Source: Planctomycetota bacterium (GTDB lineage Bacteria > Planctomycetota > PLA2). Taken from it: a DNA stretch of 64,000 nucleotides. Under the pieces are notes generated by a model. The model saw nothing but the letters and a program-made list of their open reading frames with translations. It did not search any database and was not told the DNA's origin. The translations under genes and the position numbers were made by a program. Within the stretch, counting starts at the first letter, position 1. Each line of letters starts with the position of its first letter. Location: positions 1 to 64,000 of the forward strand of contig JAJFFH010000067.1 of assembly GCA_021776735.1 (NCBI GenBank), written 5' to 3'. This document shows positions 44,203 through 52,757 of this stretch, piece after piece.

Positions 44203-45369
44203 CTACTTGTACTTGCGCAACGCGGCGCGGGTGTCCGGATCCCGGGTGTCGAAACGCTTGTCGAAGACCCGCCCCTGGCGCTTGATCTTGACCTTCAGGA
44301 CCTTGGCGCCTTCCTTCAGCAGCTTCTTGACGACTATCACGGCGCGCTTTCGATCCGTCACAACCCTGTCGTTGATCGACAAGATGATGTCGTCCGAACG
44401 GATACCGAAGGCATTCGCCTTGGAGCCGCGGGCGATGCGCAGGACCCGCAGACCCTTGGGCCGGCCGGTCTTGGGATCGCGATAGACCCGGGTCTGCGCG
44501 TCTTTCAGCAGCTTGTTGTAGTTCTTCGTGAGGTACTCGTGGCTCTCGCGCGTCGTCGCGAAGACCCCGCCGGCCTGCTCTTCGAAGATCACTTCCGGCT
44601 CAGCTCGCGTCATGATCGGGCCCTCCTTCGGAGGTCCACGGTCAATCGCCTTACCCCCGGGCTCGACCGGCTTGCTTGCATCGCCTGTCGTCTTCTTGGG
44701 CTTCGTCGATGCCCGCAACTCCTCCTCGGAGATCCCGATCAGAGCCTTCTTGCTGTTGATGGGGCCGGCCGTAAGCCGCTCGCCATCGGTCATGTTCGGC
44801 GTCTTCCTCTTTTCGCCGATCCAGTGGGCCTTCTGGATGTCTTTCCCGTCGCAGTTCATGTCGAACAGGAAGTAGGTCGCCCCCGGGTTGTCGGGATCCG
44901 GTTCACACCCGATGAACTGGTAGTGCACCGGGATGATGTCCTGGTAATACTTCGGGTTGCGACGCCCCTCGATCGCCTCATTCAGGCGCAGAATGCGCTT
45001 CTTGCCATCCTTGGTTTCAAAGATGAGCGCCGGTCGGATGTTGCCGCCATAAGGCGGATAGACCACGATCGCGGTCTTGATCTCACCGAGGCGCGCGAGG
45101 ACGGACTCGAGTTCCCTTTTCGGCTCCTCTTTTTTGGCCTCGGCCTTCTTTTCGACCTTCTTCGGGAAGCGGCCGAGCGCTGCGTTGATGTGCTCGATCC
45201 GAATGACCTTCGGGCCGATCTGACGAACATCCGGCTCGAAATTGGGCGGGCGCCACGCCGCCTCCATCGTCTTGCGATGCTGGAAGTACCGATACCCAGC
45301 GGCTCCCAGGGCCACGAGGGCGAGCACGTTGAAGAGCAGCAGAAGGCGCTTTAGTAGACTGATCGACAT
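44203..45369 (-). CDS. GspC-like inner-membrane protein with C-terminal PDZ domain
   Basis: This 388-residue protein has one N-terminal membrane helix (MSISLLKRLLLLFNVLALVALGAAGYRYF), a Lys/Glu-rich linker, a mid domain with no clear match (about 90-190) and a PDZ domain (about 300-375; LRVLRIARGSKANAFGIRSDDIILSINDR). The layout recalls GspC/PilP adaptor proteins that link inner-membrane platform to secretin. It is a distant paralogue of the next gene upstream (45465-46541), with the same order of parts. The context (pilT, pilM-Q nearby) suggests a role in type II secretion or type IV pili. Confidence 0.65.
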   Translation of the reverse strand: MSISLLKRLLLLFNVLALVALGAAGYRYFQHRKTMEAAWRPPNFEPDVRQIGPKVIRIEHINAALGRFPKKVEKKAEAKKEEPKRELESVLARLGEIKTAIVVYPPYGGNIRPALIFETKDGKKRILRLNEAIEGRRNPKYYQDIIPVHYQFIGCEPDPDNPGATYFLFDMNCDGKDIQKAHWIGEKRKTPNMTDGERLTAGPINSKKALIGISEEELRASTKPKKTTGDASKPVEPGGKAIDRGPPKEGPIMTRAEPEVIFEEQAGGVFATTRESHEYLTKNYNKLLKDAQTRVYRDPKTGRPKGLRVLRIARGSKANAFGIRSDDIILSINDRVVTDRKRAVIVVKKLLKEGAKVLKVKIKRQGRVFDKRFDTRDPDTRAALRKYK

Positions 45370-45464
45370 GGGGCAATACTCATCTTACGGGCCGGGTGCC
45401 AGCCTCAGGGTATTAGACGACGTGATTCCCGCCGCGGTCCAAAAAAAGTCGGGACCGTGGTGCC

Positions 45465-46541
45465 TCACCGGTTCTTGAATCGATACACCCGCTCCTGCAC
45501 CGCCCCGGCGCGCCGGAATCGGACCGTGATTCGATCGCCAGCCCGGGTCTCGACCCGCAGCACGCGAAGCAAGCCGGCTCGGCTGCGAACCGGGCGGCCA
45601 TTCACGGAAACCACCATGTCGTCGGACCGCAGCCCAAACTGGCGCGCGCGCGATCCAGCCCGCATCCCCAGAATCCGCAGGCCGACCACGCGCCCGTCCC
45701 GGCCTCGTGCTTCGCGGGTGAAAACGTGCCTTGCAAGCTCCTTTTGATCGCGCCGGAGGTCGGCGAGGCCCCGCTTCGTCGCCGTCCAGACCTTTCCGTC
45801 GCGCTCAAACAGGGGAGCCGGGATTCTCTGCGGAGAGGGCTTCTTGACGGAGCGCACGGACGGCGATTTCTTGTTCTTGGCCGGCAGGCGTCCGACCAGG
45901 GCGCGCGGGGTCACCACGACCTGCGGCCCCACCGCTCGCCCCTGGACCAAATCGCCGGGCGCTGCCAGACTCGGCCCGACACGAGGCCTCCATGTGATGC
46001 GGCGACTGTTCTTGCCGCACAGGTCGAATTCGAACCAGATGGTCTCGAGATCGTCCGGATCATGCTGAAAGCTAACGAACCTGTAGCCCACGGGCCTCGG
46101 CACCATCGGGCCATACTCGGGATCCGGCTCATTGACCAGGGCCTCGCCCAGCCGCAGGGCGATCCGGCGGACTCCGTCGGCGCGCGGCTTCTCAAGGTCG
46201 ACCAGAATCACCGGTTGCATCGCTGCGGTCCAGGGCCGCTGGGGCAGGATCGCCGCCGCAATGCGCCCGATTTCCTCCAGCGTCTCCTCGCGTCCCGCCG
46301 GTCTCGGCGTCTTGGTCGACATCGCCGGCGACCCGAATCGCCCGAGACGGACGGCGACCGACTCGATGTCGGGAGCCCGCGGACCGCCGGGCCCCGCTCC
46401 CGGGGGCACAAACGAAGGCATCTGCCACGCCTTTCCGAGCGCGGCGCGATGGCCCGACCAACGCCAGACCGCGATCCCAAGAAGAACGAGCGCCCCCAAG
46501 TTTGCGAAAACAAGAATGCGCCGAAGTGCTCCAAGCCTCAT
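45465..46541 (-). CDS. GspC-like PDZ protein, second paralogue
   Basis: From the ATG at 46541 the protein has 358 residues: N-terminal helix MRLGALRRILVFANLGALVLLG, Pro-rich linker, mid domain (RRIALRLGEALVNEPDPEYG matches KRILRLNEAIEGRRNPKYY in the neighbour) and PDZ (LRILGMRAGSRARQFGLRSDDMVVSVNGR). The start was set by alignment with the paralogue; ATG 46574 has an AGAAGG site but too close. Both PDZ proteins are probably co-transcribed downstream of pilT. It contains two one-base variants of the dispersed motif (45856 and 46347). Confidence 0.65.
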   Translation of the reverse strand: MRLGALRRILVFANLGALVLLGIAVWRWSGHRAALGKAWQMPSFVPPGAGPGGPRAPDIESVAVRLGRFGSPAMSTKTPRPAGREETLEEIGRIAAAILPQRPWTAAMQPVILVDLEKPRADGVRRIALRLGEALVNEPDPEYGPMVPRPVGYRFVSFQHDPDDLETIWFEFDLCGKNSRRITWRPRVGPSLAAPGDLVQGRAVGPQVVVTPRALVGRLPAKNKKSPSVRSVKKPSPQRIPAPLFERDGKVWTATKRGLADLRRDQKELARHVFTREARGRDGRVVGLRILGMRAGSRARQFGLRSDDMVVSVNGRPVRSRAGLLRVLRVETRAGDRITVRFRRAGAVQERVYRFKNR

Positions 46542-46642
46542 GCCGGTTTGGACGCCGACAGACCCCAGAGTCATCCTTCTGATCCCGGCTCGGTATGGAT
46601 TTGCAGCGGATCAACCGAGCGTCAGCCGGTCTCCTCCTACCA

Positions 46643-46666
46643 AGCAAATCCGCAAGCGGGTTTGCT
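46643..46666. terminator. Hairpin overlapping the pilT stop codon
   Basis: AGCAAATCCGC pairs with GCGGGTTTGCT (one wobble) across two bases. It overlaps the TAG stop of pilT and could reduce read-through into the PDZ genes. Confidence 0.5.
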
Positions 46667-47768
46667 AGAGGTCGAAGTTGAAGTCCGCCGCGGCCGTGCC
46701 CTTCGTGATGCCGCGCAGCTCCAGCTTCAGCTCGTCCGGGTTGTCCGCGGCCCCCAGGGCGTCGTCGTAGCTGATCAGGCCCTCGCGATAGAGGGACACG
46801 ATCGACTGGTGGAAGGTCTGGGTGCCGTAGTAGTGCGCACCGTCGTAGATGGCCTTGTGCAATTCGCGCGTCTTGCCCTCGGTCAACAGGTCGCGCATCG
46901 TCGGCGTGGCCAGCAGGATCTCCACGGCGGGCACGCGGCTCTGGTCGTTCTTGCGGGGCAGCAGCCGCTGGCTGACGATGCCCTCGAGCACGAGCGAAAG
47001 CTGCATCCGCACCTGGTCGTGCTGGTGCGGCGGGAAAAAGCCCAGCATGCGCTCCACTGTCTGTACCGCGTTGACGGTGTGCAGCGTCGAAAGCACAAGG
47101 TGGCCCGTCTCCGCTGCCGCCAGCGCCGCCGAGACGGTTTCGGCATCGCGCATCTCGCCCAGCAGGATGACGTCGGGAGTCTGGCGCACGACGTGGCGCA
47201 GGGCGTTGTCGTAGTTGCGCGCGTCGAACCCGATCTCGCGCTGGTTGATCATCGACTTGCGGTCCACGAACACGTACTCGATCGGATCCTCGATCGTGAT
47301 GATGTGGCGCGCAAAGTGATGGTTCATGTAGTCGATCATCGAGGCGAGCGTCGTGCTCTTGCCCGCGCCGGTGGTCCCCGTGACGAGCACGAGACCGCGC
47401 TGCAGCGCGGCGAGCTGGCGAAGCTGTTCCTCGGGGAGCAGGAGCTCCTCCAACGACGGAATGCGGTCGTTGACGTGGCGAAAGACCAGGCACAGCCGGC
47501 CCTGCTGCCGAAAGACGTTCGCGCGAAAACGGCCGATCTCGGGGACTGCGTACGAACAGTCGACAGCGCCGTTGGCCTGAAACTCTGCCTTGAGGGATTC
47601 CGGGATGACGTCGTCCGCGAGGGTGCGGGCAAACGCGGCGGGCACGCGACTTTCGGAGACGAACTTGATTTTGCCCTGGATTCGCATCGCGGGGCAACTG
47701 TTCTCCTTGATCAGGAGATCGCTCCCCTTCTCCTTGACCAGAATCCGGAACAACTCGCGGGTATCCAT
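46665..47768 (-). CDS. pilT: PilT/PilU-family twitching ATPase
   Basis: From the ATG at 47768, which follows GGAGG by 7 bases, the protein has 367 residues. It carries a PAS-like N-terminal domain, Walker A GTTGAGKST at 131-139, the Asp box region TIEDPIEYV, Walker B LLGEMRDAETVS, and His boxes STLHTVNAVQTV. The family powers pilus retraction, needed for twitching and, in many species, DNA uptake. The C-terminal AIRNLIRE-type motif is replaced by TMRDLLTEGK, so PilT or PilU function cannot be separated. It lies 32 bases downstream of obg. Confidence 0.93.
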   Translation of the reverse strand: MDTRELFRILVKEKGSDLLIKENSCPAMRIQGKIKFVSESRVPAAFARTLADDVIPESLKAEFQANGAVDCSYAVPEIGRFRANVFRQQGRLCLVFRHVNDRIPSLEELLLPEEQLRQLAALQRGLVLVTGTTGAGKSTTLASMIDYMNHHFARHIITIEDPIEYVFVDRKSMINQREIGFDARNYDNALRHVVRQTPDVILLGEMRDAETVSAALAAAETGHLVLSTLHTVNAVQTVERMLGFFPPHQHDQVRMQLSLVLEGIVSQRLLPRKNDQSRVPAVEILLATPTMRDLLTEGKTRELHKAIYDGAHYYGTQTFHQSIVSLYREGLISYDDALGAADNPDELKLELRGITKGTAAADFNFDL

Positions 47769-47800
47769 CGCGCGGCCTCCTGCCCGCGCCGAGGACATCC

Positions 47801-48781
47801 CTACAAGCGGTTGAGAACCGCCTGAACGAGGTCGGACAGACCTTCCCCCGAGACGCCCGAGACCCGGACGATATCCGTATCGACCACCGCGCCGAGTTCG
47901 CTTAAGCGTTCGCCCGGATCGCCGATGTCCATCTTGTTGGCCACCACGATCTCAGGCCGGTCCGCGAGTCCGTGGCCGTAGGCCTCGAGTTCGCCCCGGA
48001 TACGCCGGTACGCGCCCGCAGGATCGTCTGCGAACAGGTCGACCACGTGGAGCAACACGCGGGTGCGCTCGACATGGCGCAGGAACTGGTGGCCAAGACC
48101 GTGCCCCTGGCTGGCGCCCTCGATCAACCCAGGCAGGTCGGCGAGGGTGAACGAGCGAAAGCCGGTGCCGGCGACGATGCCGAGGTAGGGCGAGAGGGTC
48201 GTGAACGGATAGTCCGCAATCTTCGGGCGCGCGCGGCTCAGGCGGCTCAGCAGCGTGGACTTGCCCGCGTTGGGCAGGCCGACGAGGCCGGCATCGGCCA
48301 GCAGCTTGAGTTCCAGGTGCAGCCACCGTTCTTCGCCTTCCTCGCCCTTCGTCGAAGTGCGCGGCGCCTGGTTCGTGCTGGTCTTGAACGAGGCGTTGCC
48401 ACGGCCCCCGCCCCCCCCTTTGACTACTTCCATGGACGCGCCGTCTTCGTCAAGGTCGCGCAGAGTCCGCCGCGAGTCGCGGTCGAAGACAACGGTTCCA
48501 ACCGGGATTTCGACGACGAGATCGTCGGCACTCGCGCCGGTCTTGTGCGAGCCCATCCCGGGCTGTCCCTTCGCGGCCCGGAAGTGGACCTGGTCGGGCA
48601 TGTCGGAAAACGTCGAGAGTTGGGAGGAGGTTCGGAGGATCACCGAGCCGCCGCTGCCGCCGTTGCCGCCATTGGGGCCGCCCCGGGGGATGTATTTCTC
48701 CCGCCGGAACGCGACGCATCCGTCGCCTCCTCTTCCGCTCCGGACACAGATCGTGTGCTCGTCCTTGAACATGGGATTCAC
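47801..48781 (-). CDS. obg: Obg/CgtA GTPase
   Basis: This 326-residue protein has the Gly-rich Obg domain (1-160; GGPNGGNGGSGGSV) and the G domain: G1 GLPNAGKST, G3 DLPGLIEGA, G4 NKMD, G5 VSGVSGEG. It binds the 50S subunit during assembly and helps link growth to nucleotide state. The OCT domain found in some homologues is missing, as in many phyla. It belongs to the conserved rplU-rpmA-obg string. ATG 48781 or 48772 are both possible. Confidence 0.96.
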   Translation of the reverse strand: MNPMFKDEHTICVRSGRGGDGCVAFRREKYIPRGGPNGGNGGSGGSVILRTSSQLSTFSDMPDQVHFRAAKGQPGMGSHKTGASADDLVVEIPVGTVVFDRDSRRTLRDLDEDGASMEVVKGGGGGRGNASFKTSTNQAPRTSTKGEEGEERWLHLELKLLADAGLVGLPNAGKSTLLSRLSRARPKIADYPFTTLSPYLGIVAGTGFRSFTLADLPGLIEGASQGHGLGHQFLRHVERTRVLLHVVDLFADDPAGAYRRIRGELEAYGHGLADRPEIVVANKMDIGDPGERLSELGAVVDTDIVRVSGVSGEGLSDLVQAVLNRL

Positions 48782-48829
48782 CGAACTGCGAGCCCCCGAA
48801 TCCTCGCGGGATCCTGGGCTGCGGAAGCG

Positions 48830-49075
48830 CTACGCCTCCGGAAGCACTTCGATGCGGCGGTTGGCGTGGAACTTCACCCGACCGTCCACGAGCGCGAACA
48901 GCGTGAAGTCACGTCCGAGCCCGACCCGCTTCCCCGGCTTGAACCGAGTGCCGCACTGCCGCACAATGATTGCGCCCGCGCGCACGAACTCGCCGCCGTA
49001 CGCTTTCACCCCCCGCATTTGCGGGTTGGAATCGCTGCCGTTCTTGGTGGCGCCTTGACCTTTTTTATGTGCCAT
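48830..49075 (-). CDS. rpmA: 50S ribosomal protein L27
   Basis: The 81-residue protein begins MAHKKGQGATKNGSDSN and shows the typical GGEFVRAGAIIVRQCGTRFKPG. It lies two bases after rplU, as in most bacteria, and keeps the uncleaved N-terminus that reaches toward the peptidyl-transferase centre. Confidence 0.98.
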   Translation of the reverse strand: MAHKKGQGATKNGSDSNPQMRGVKAYGGEFVRAGAIIVRQCGTRFKPGKRVGLGRDFTLFALVDGRVKFHANRRIEVLPEA

Positions 49076-49077
49076 CG

Positions 49078-49404
49078 CTAACCCTCGATCGCGTCGATCC
49101 GGACACGCGTGTAGCGCTGCCGGTGGCCCTGCTTGCGCCGGTAGTTCTTGCGACGCTTGAACTTCTGCACGATGATTTTCTTGGCCTTCACCTCGCCGAC
49201 GACGGTCGCAACGACCTTGGCGCCGGCGACGGTCGGTGCACCGATCTGTACGCCACCGCCATCGGACGAATCGGCACCGCCCAGCATCAGGACCCGGTCG
49301 AACGTGATCGACTCCTGCTCCTGGGCGTCCCTGAGATCGATGTCGAGGACGTCGCCCTCGCGGACGGTGTATTGGCGGCCGAGATCTTCGATGATGGCGT
49401 ACAT
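49078..49404 (-). CDS. rplU: 50S ribosomal protein L21
   Basis: The 108-residue protein starts MYAIIEDLGRQYTVREGDVL and ends with the basic FKRRKNYRRKQGHRQRYTRVRI typical of L21. It starts the rplU-rpmA-obg group and follows rng after 75 bases that hold a GC hairpin. Confidence 0.98.
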   Translation of the reverse strand: MYAIIEDLGRQYTVREGDVLDIDLRDAQEQESITFDRVLMLGGADSSDGGGVQIGAPTVAGAKVVATVVGEVKAKKIIVQKFKRRKNYRRKQGHRQRYTRVRIDAIEG

Positions 49405-49446
49405 GGCAAGTCCGCTAGGGTATCCGGTTCGTCAAGCCAAAGCGGC

Positions 49447-49463
49447 GGCCCGTTCCCCGGGCC
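49447..49463. terminator. GC hairpin between rng and rplU
   Basis: GGCCCG and CGGGCC pair across TTCCC. Without a T-run it may be a leader structure of rplU rather than a terminator. Confidence 0.4.
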
Positions 49464-49479
49464 AGGAATCGGGGCAGGA

Positions 49480-50841
49480 CTAGCCGCGGTCCACGGACCA
49501 TCCGCGGGCATCCTGGCCGGAGGCGACCGCCACGGACACGTGATCGGCCAGCTCGGCGTGCACCAGCAGGCGGAGCAGCGGCGAGCGGACAGAGTCGGTC
49601 ACGCCGGCCAGAAGCCGGAGATCCCCGGCGGCGACCCGCGCGCGTACCTCGCGCAAGACCCGGTAGGCCTGAGTCTCCGCGTCGGGCCTGACTCCGTCGC
49701 CAGTCCGCTGGCGGGTCAGCGTAAACAGGGCGAAGGGGCCGAGCCCGCCGACACGAATCCGGGCGCGGTCGGCGGCGAGGCACTCGCGAAAAACCTCGTC
49801 GACCTGCCGGGCGCGCTCCGGGTCGTCCATGTCGATGAGATCGACGACCACCAGGCCGCCGAGATCACGCAGGCGAAGCTGCCGCGAGATTTCGGCGCAC
49901 GCCTCGAGGTTCGTGCGCAGGGCGGTCTCCTCGAATCCTTCACGTTCGCGCGTCGTACCGGAGTTGACATCGACGGCCACCAGCGCCTCGGTCCGGTCGA
50001 ATACGACCGAGCCACCGCCGGGCAGCGCCACCGTTCGCGCCGCGACGAGGTCGAGCTGCTCCTCGACGCCGAACAAATGGAACAGCGGCTCGGGTTCGGC
50101 GTGGAGCCGTGCCCGCCCCGCGCGCGTAAGCGAACGGACGGCGATGTCGGCGGCCTCGGTGTCCACGACGACCTCGTCAACGGTGTCGTCGAGCCAGTCC
50201 CGCACCGCGCGTGCAATCACGTCACTCTCCGCGGACAGGCAGTGCGGCGCCGCGTGCTCGCGCGCTTGCCCCTGGATCGCCTCCCAACGCCCCTTCAACG
50301 ACTGGGCGTCCGACCTCAATTCGTCGGGCGTACGATCTGCGGCTGCCGTGCGCACGATGACCGCCCCGCCCGCTTCCTGCTCAAGATCCTGGAGCAACGC
50401 GCGGAGCTGCCGCCGGTCGTGCGCCTGTTCGATGCGGCGGCTGATGCCTCCGGTCTCCGCGAACGGGAGCAGCACGAGATACCGTCCGGGCAGGCTTACC
50501 TCCTCGGTAAGGACCGGTCCCTTGTCTCCGACCGCCTCGCGTGTCACCTGAACGATCGCCTCGTCGCCCATGGAGAAGCGCTCCTCGATCCGCGTGACGC
50601 CGCCCGCGCAGTCGCTCACATGCAAGAACCCGTTGCCCCCGCCGCCGAAGTCGAGAAACGCGGCGCCGATGCCGGTCTCCAGATTCACGACGCGGCCCTT
50701 GTAGATGTCGCCGACAAGGCGCGGCTCCGAGGCGCGCTCGCAGCGGTACTCCTCAATGATCCCGTCGTCCACGAGCGCGGCGCGGGTCTCGCCGGGATCC
50801 AGATCGTTGATGAGCAGGGTGCGCACAGGCCGAGAGACCAT
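49480..50841 (-). CDS. rng: Ribonuclease G/E-family endoribonuclease
   Basis: From the ATG at 50841 the protein has 453 residues, RNase G-like in length. An S1 domain (about 38-120; GDIYKGRVVNLETGIGAAFLDFG) precedes the catalytic region with the metal-binding Asp residues in VAVDVNSGTTREREGFEETAL and VVDLIDMDD. No CPxxC zinc link is visible, so the dimer may form differently. No ribosome-binding site precedes the ATG, because the pilQ terminator T-run ends 3 bases upstream. Gene order rng-rplU-rpmA-obg is widespread. Upstream in-frame residues to 51105 are not protein-like. Confidence 0.93.
   Translation of the reverse strand: MVSRPVRTLLINDLDPGETRAALVDDGIIEEYRCERASEPRLVGDIYKGRVVNLETGIGAAFLDFGGGGNGFLHVSDCAGGVTRIEERFSMGDEAIVQVTREAVGDKGPVLTEEVSLPGRYLVLLPFAETGGISRRIEQAHDRRQLRALLQDLEQEAGGAVIVRTAAADRTPDELRSDAQSLKGRWEAIQGQAREHAAPHCLSAESDVIARAVRDWLDDTVDEVVVDTEAADIAVRSLTRAGRARLHAEPEPLFHLFGVEEQLDLVAARTVALPGGGSVVFDRTEALVAVDVNSGTTREREGFEETALRTNLEACAEISRQLRLRDLGGLVVVDLIDMDDPERARQVDEVFRECLAADRARIRVGGLGPFALFTLTRQRTGDGVRPDAETQAYRVLREVRARVAAGDLRLLAGVTDSVRSPLLRLLVHAELADHVSVAVASGQDARGWSVDRG
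50134..50146 (+). repeat. Copy of dispersed motif ACGGACGGCGATG
   Basis: Exact copy followed by TC, antisense in rng (coding strand DIAVRS). Confidence 0.85.
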
Positions 50842-50844
50842 ACG

Positions 50845-50873
50845 AAAAAGGGCGAGCCGCAATCGGCCCGCCC
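50845..50873 (-). terminator. Rho-independent terminator of pilQ
   Basis: On the minus strand GGGCGGGCCG and CGGCTCGCCC form the stem around ATTG, followed by five T. It ends three bases before the rng start codon. Confidence 0.85.
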
Positions 50874-50897
50874 TGGATTTCGTTGCGAAAAGACGTA

Positions 50898-52709
50898 TTA
50901 GGCGTCGTCGGACTTCTTCTTGCCCGCGGGCAGGACATCGTCCCGGAACATGTCGTCCCAGTCCTTCTTCATCTGCCCCTGGTACGCACGGACGGCCTTC
51001 ATGATGGCCGACTCGATGTCCTCGGAGCTCTGGATGATGCGCCCTGTCAGGAACACGATCAGGTTCGAGAGCGAACTCTGCTTCTCCTTGACCGAGAAGA
51101 GCCACTTCACCACCGGAATCTTGCGCAGGCCCGGGATGCCACGATCGACCTCGGCCTCGGTCCGCGTGAGCAGACCACCGAGCACCGCGGTCTCACCCGA
51201 CTTCAGGATCATGTGCGTCACGATCGTGGACGAGCTGACCCGCGGCAGAAGAATCGACACGCGGTTCGCACCTTCGCCCGACACGAACTCGTCGAAGCCG
51301 GCCAGGGTAGTCGACGTACCGACAAGCTGCTCCGACTCGGGGATCACGGTCAGCATGATCTTGTCCGTGTTCGGAATCACATGCGGAATCACGAGGAGCT
51401 GGAAGCCCTGCTGGACGGGCGAGTTCGGCGCCTCGGAAATCGAGAACGTCAGGCCGCCCGACTGGTTGCTCGACGCGCTGGTCTGCGCAAAGCGCACGGT
51501 CTCGCCGACAAAGATCGTCGCTTCCTGGTTGTCCAGGCAGACGAGCTTCGGCGCTTGCGTGATCTGCGACGTCCGGTCCTCGGCGAAGAGGCGCAGCGCC
51601 ATGCTGACACCCGTAAAGTCCAGGGTCCCGAACGTGGTCGGGGCCGGAGTGTTGATGCCGGGGTCGAGCGGATCCGCGACCGCGGCACGGTCGAGGTCGT
51701 CCCAGACCCCGAACGGCAGACGCGTCGGGGTGGCCGACATGCTGATGGCCATCGTCCAGCCGTCCTCGCCCGGATCGACGCCGACGTCGAGCAGGTCGCG
51801 GTTCTGGGTAGTGATGAGCTTGACGTCGAAGAAAATCTGCGACGGCTCGATGTCGATTTGCTGGACAAGGTTGAGCAGGTTGTCCAGCGCCGGGCTCGTG
51901 CCGCGCGCAATCAGCGAGTTCGAGACCCGGTCGTACTTGATCGTGCCGCCGTCCGTCTCCACTGCCGCCTTGAGCGCCTCGAGGATCGGGAACTGCGACT
52001 CCGGCTTCGTGGAGTCGTAGGCCTGAATCTTCTCCTTGGCATACTCCGTCTTCAGGTACGCCCGGTACGGACTGGGCGGCCGGATGAACCGCAAGCGGAT
52101 CACGCGGGTCTCCAGCTGCTGCTGGAGGTCGGCGCGCGGAATGATGCGGAGGATGTTGCGGTCTTCCTCAACCACCGCGTAGCCGAGCGTCTTCACGATC
52201 TGCTCGAGGGCATCCCGCCACGGGATGTTCTTGAGGTTGACCGTTACCGTGCCCGTGACCTTCGGGGACACCACGATGTTGGCGCCCGAATACGTCGCGA
52301 TCACGCTGACGACCTTCTTCACGTCTTCGTTCTCGAAGCTGAAGGTCACGCGTTCCGGCTTGTACACCTTGATGACAACCGGGCTCACGCGCTCGAGAAT
52401 GCATTCGGCCTTCTCGGCCACCTCGGTCAGCGCCGCCAACCAGTTCAGGTCGACGACCTTGACGGTGACGGTGGCGACGGCCGCTTCCTTCGAGAGGAAG
52501 ATATTGACCTTCGTCTTATCGCGGATCCGCTCCACGACCTCGGACAACTGGCGTCCGCGAACGTCGAACGTCACCTTACCGTCGCCAATGTCGATCTGGG
52601 CCATGTTGGCCTGAGTCGGCTCGCTGTCCGCGAGAACCGGCACGGAGGCCAGCATCACGAACAGGGCTGCCAGGCACTGGGCCCCGCTTCGCTTTCTAAA
52701 GATACTCAT
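50898..52709 (-). CDS. pilQ: PilQ-type secretin
   Basis: This 603-residue protein has a signal peptide (MSIFRKRSGAQCLAALFVMLASVPVLADS), N-domains with STN/secretin_N character (VTFDVRGRQLSEVVERIRDK; VTFSFENEDVKKVVSVIATYSG; ATYSGANIVVSPKVTGTVTV) and a C-terminal secretin beta-barrel domain (about 360-580) with VPVLADSE-type strand ends such as VLGGLLTRTEAEVDRGIPGLRKIPVVKWLF. It forms the outer-membrane gate for the pilus. No pilotin lipoprotein is seen nearby. It closes the pilM-N-O/P-Q operon. Confidence 0.95.
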   Translation of the reverse strand: MSIFRKRSGAQCLAALFVMLASVPVLADSEPTQANMAQIDIGDGKVTFDVRGRQLSEVVERIRDKTKVNIFLSKEAAVATVTVKVVDLNWLAALTEVAEKAECILERVSPVVIKVYKPERVTFSFENEDVKKVVSVIATYSGANIVVSPKVTGTVTVNLKNIPWRDALEQIVKTLGYAVVEEDRNILRIIPRADLQQQLETRVIRLRFIRPPSPYRAYLKTEYAKEKIQAYDSTKPESQFPILEALKAAVETDGGTIKYDRVSNSLIARGTSPALDNLLNLVQQIDIEPSQIFFDVKLITTQNRDLLDVGVDPGEDGWTMAISMSATPTRLPFGVWDDLDRAAVADPLDPGINTPAPTTFGTLDFTGVSMALRLFAEDRTSQITQAPKLVCLDNQEATIFVGETVRFAQTSASSNQSGGLTFSISEAPNSPVQQGFQLLVIPHVIPNTDKIMLTVIPESEQLVGTSTTLAGFDEFVSGEGANRVSILLPRVSSSTIVTHMILKSGETAVLGGLLTRTEAEVDRGIPGLRKIPVVKWLFSVKEKQSSLSNLIVFLTGRIIQSSEDIESAIMKAVRAYQGQMKKDWDDMFRDDVLPAGKKKSDDA

Positions 52710-52757
52710 CGTTTTGTCTCCTTACCCTGTCGCGATGAAACTATCGACTCGCAGGAA

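Noticed and set aside
45430..45460. Hairpin CCACGGTCC/GGACCGCGG between the two PDZ genes as a terminator
   Set aside because: The T7 run lies inside the loop rather than after the stem, so it is not a standard terminator.
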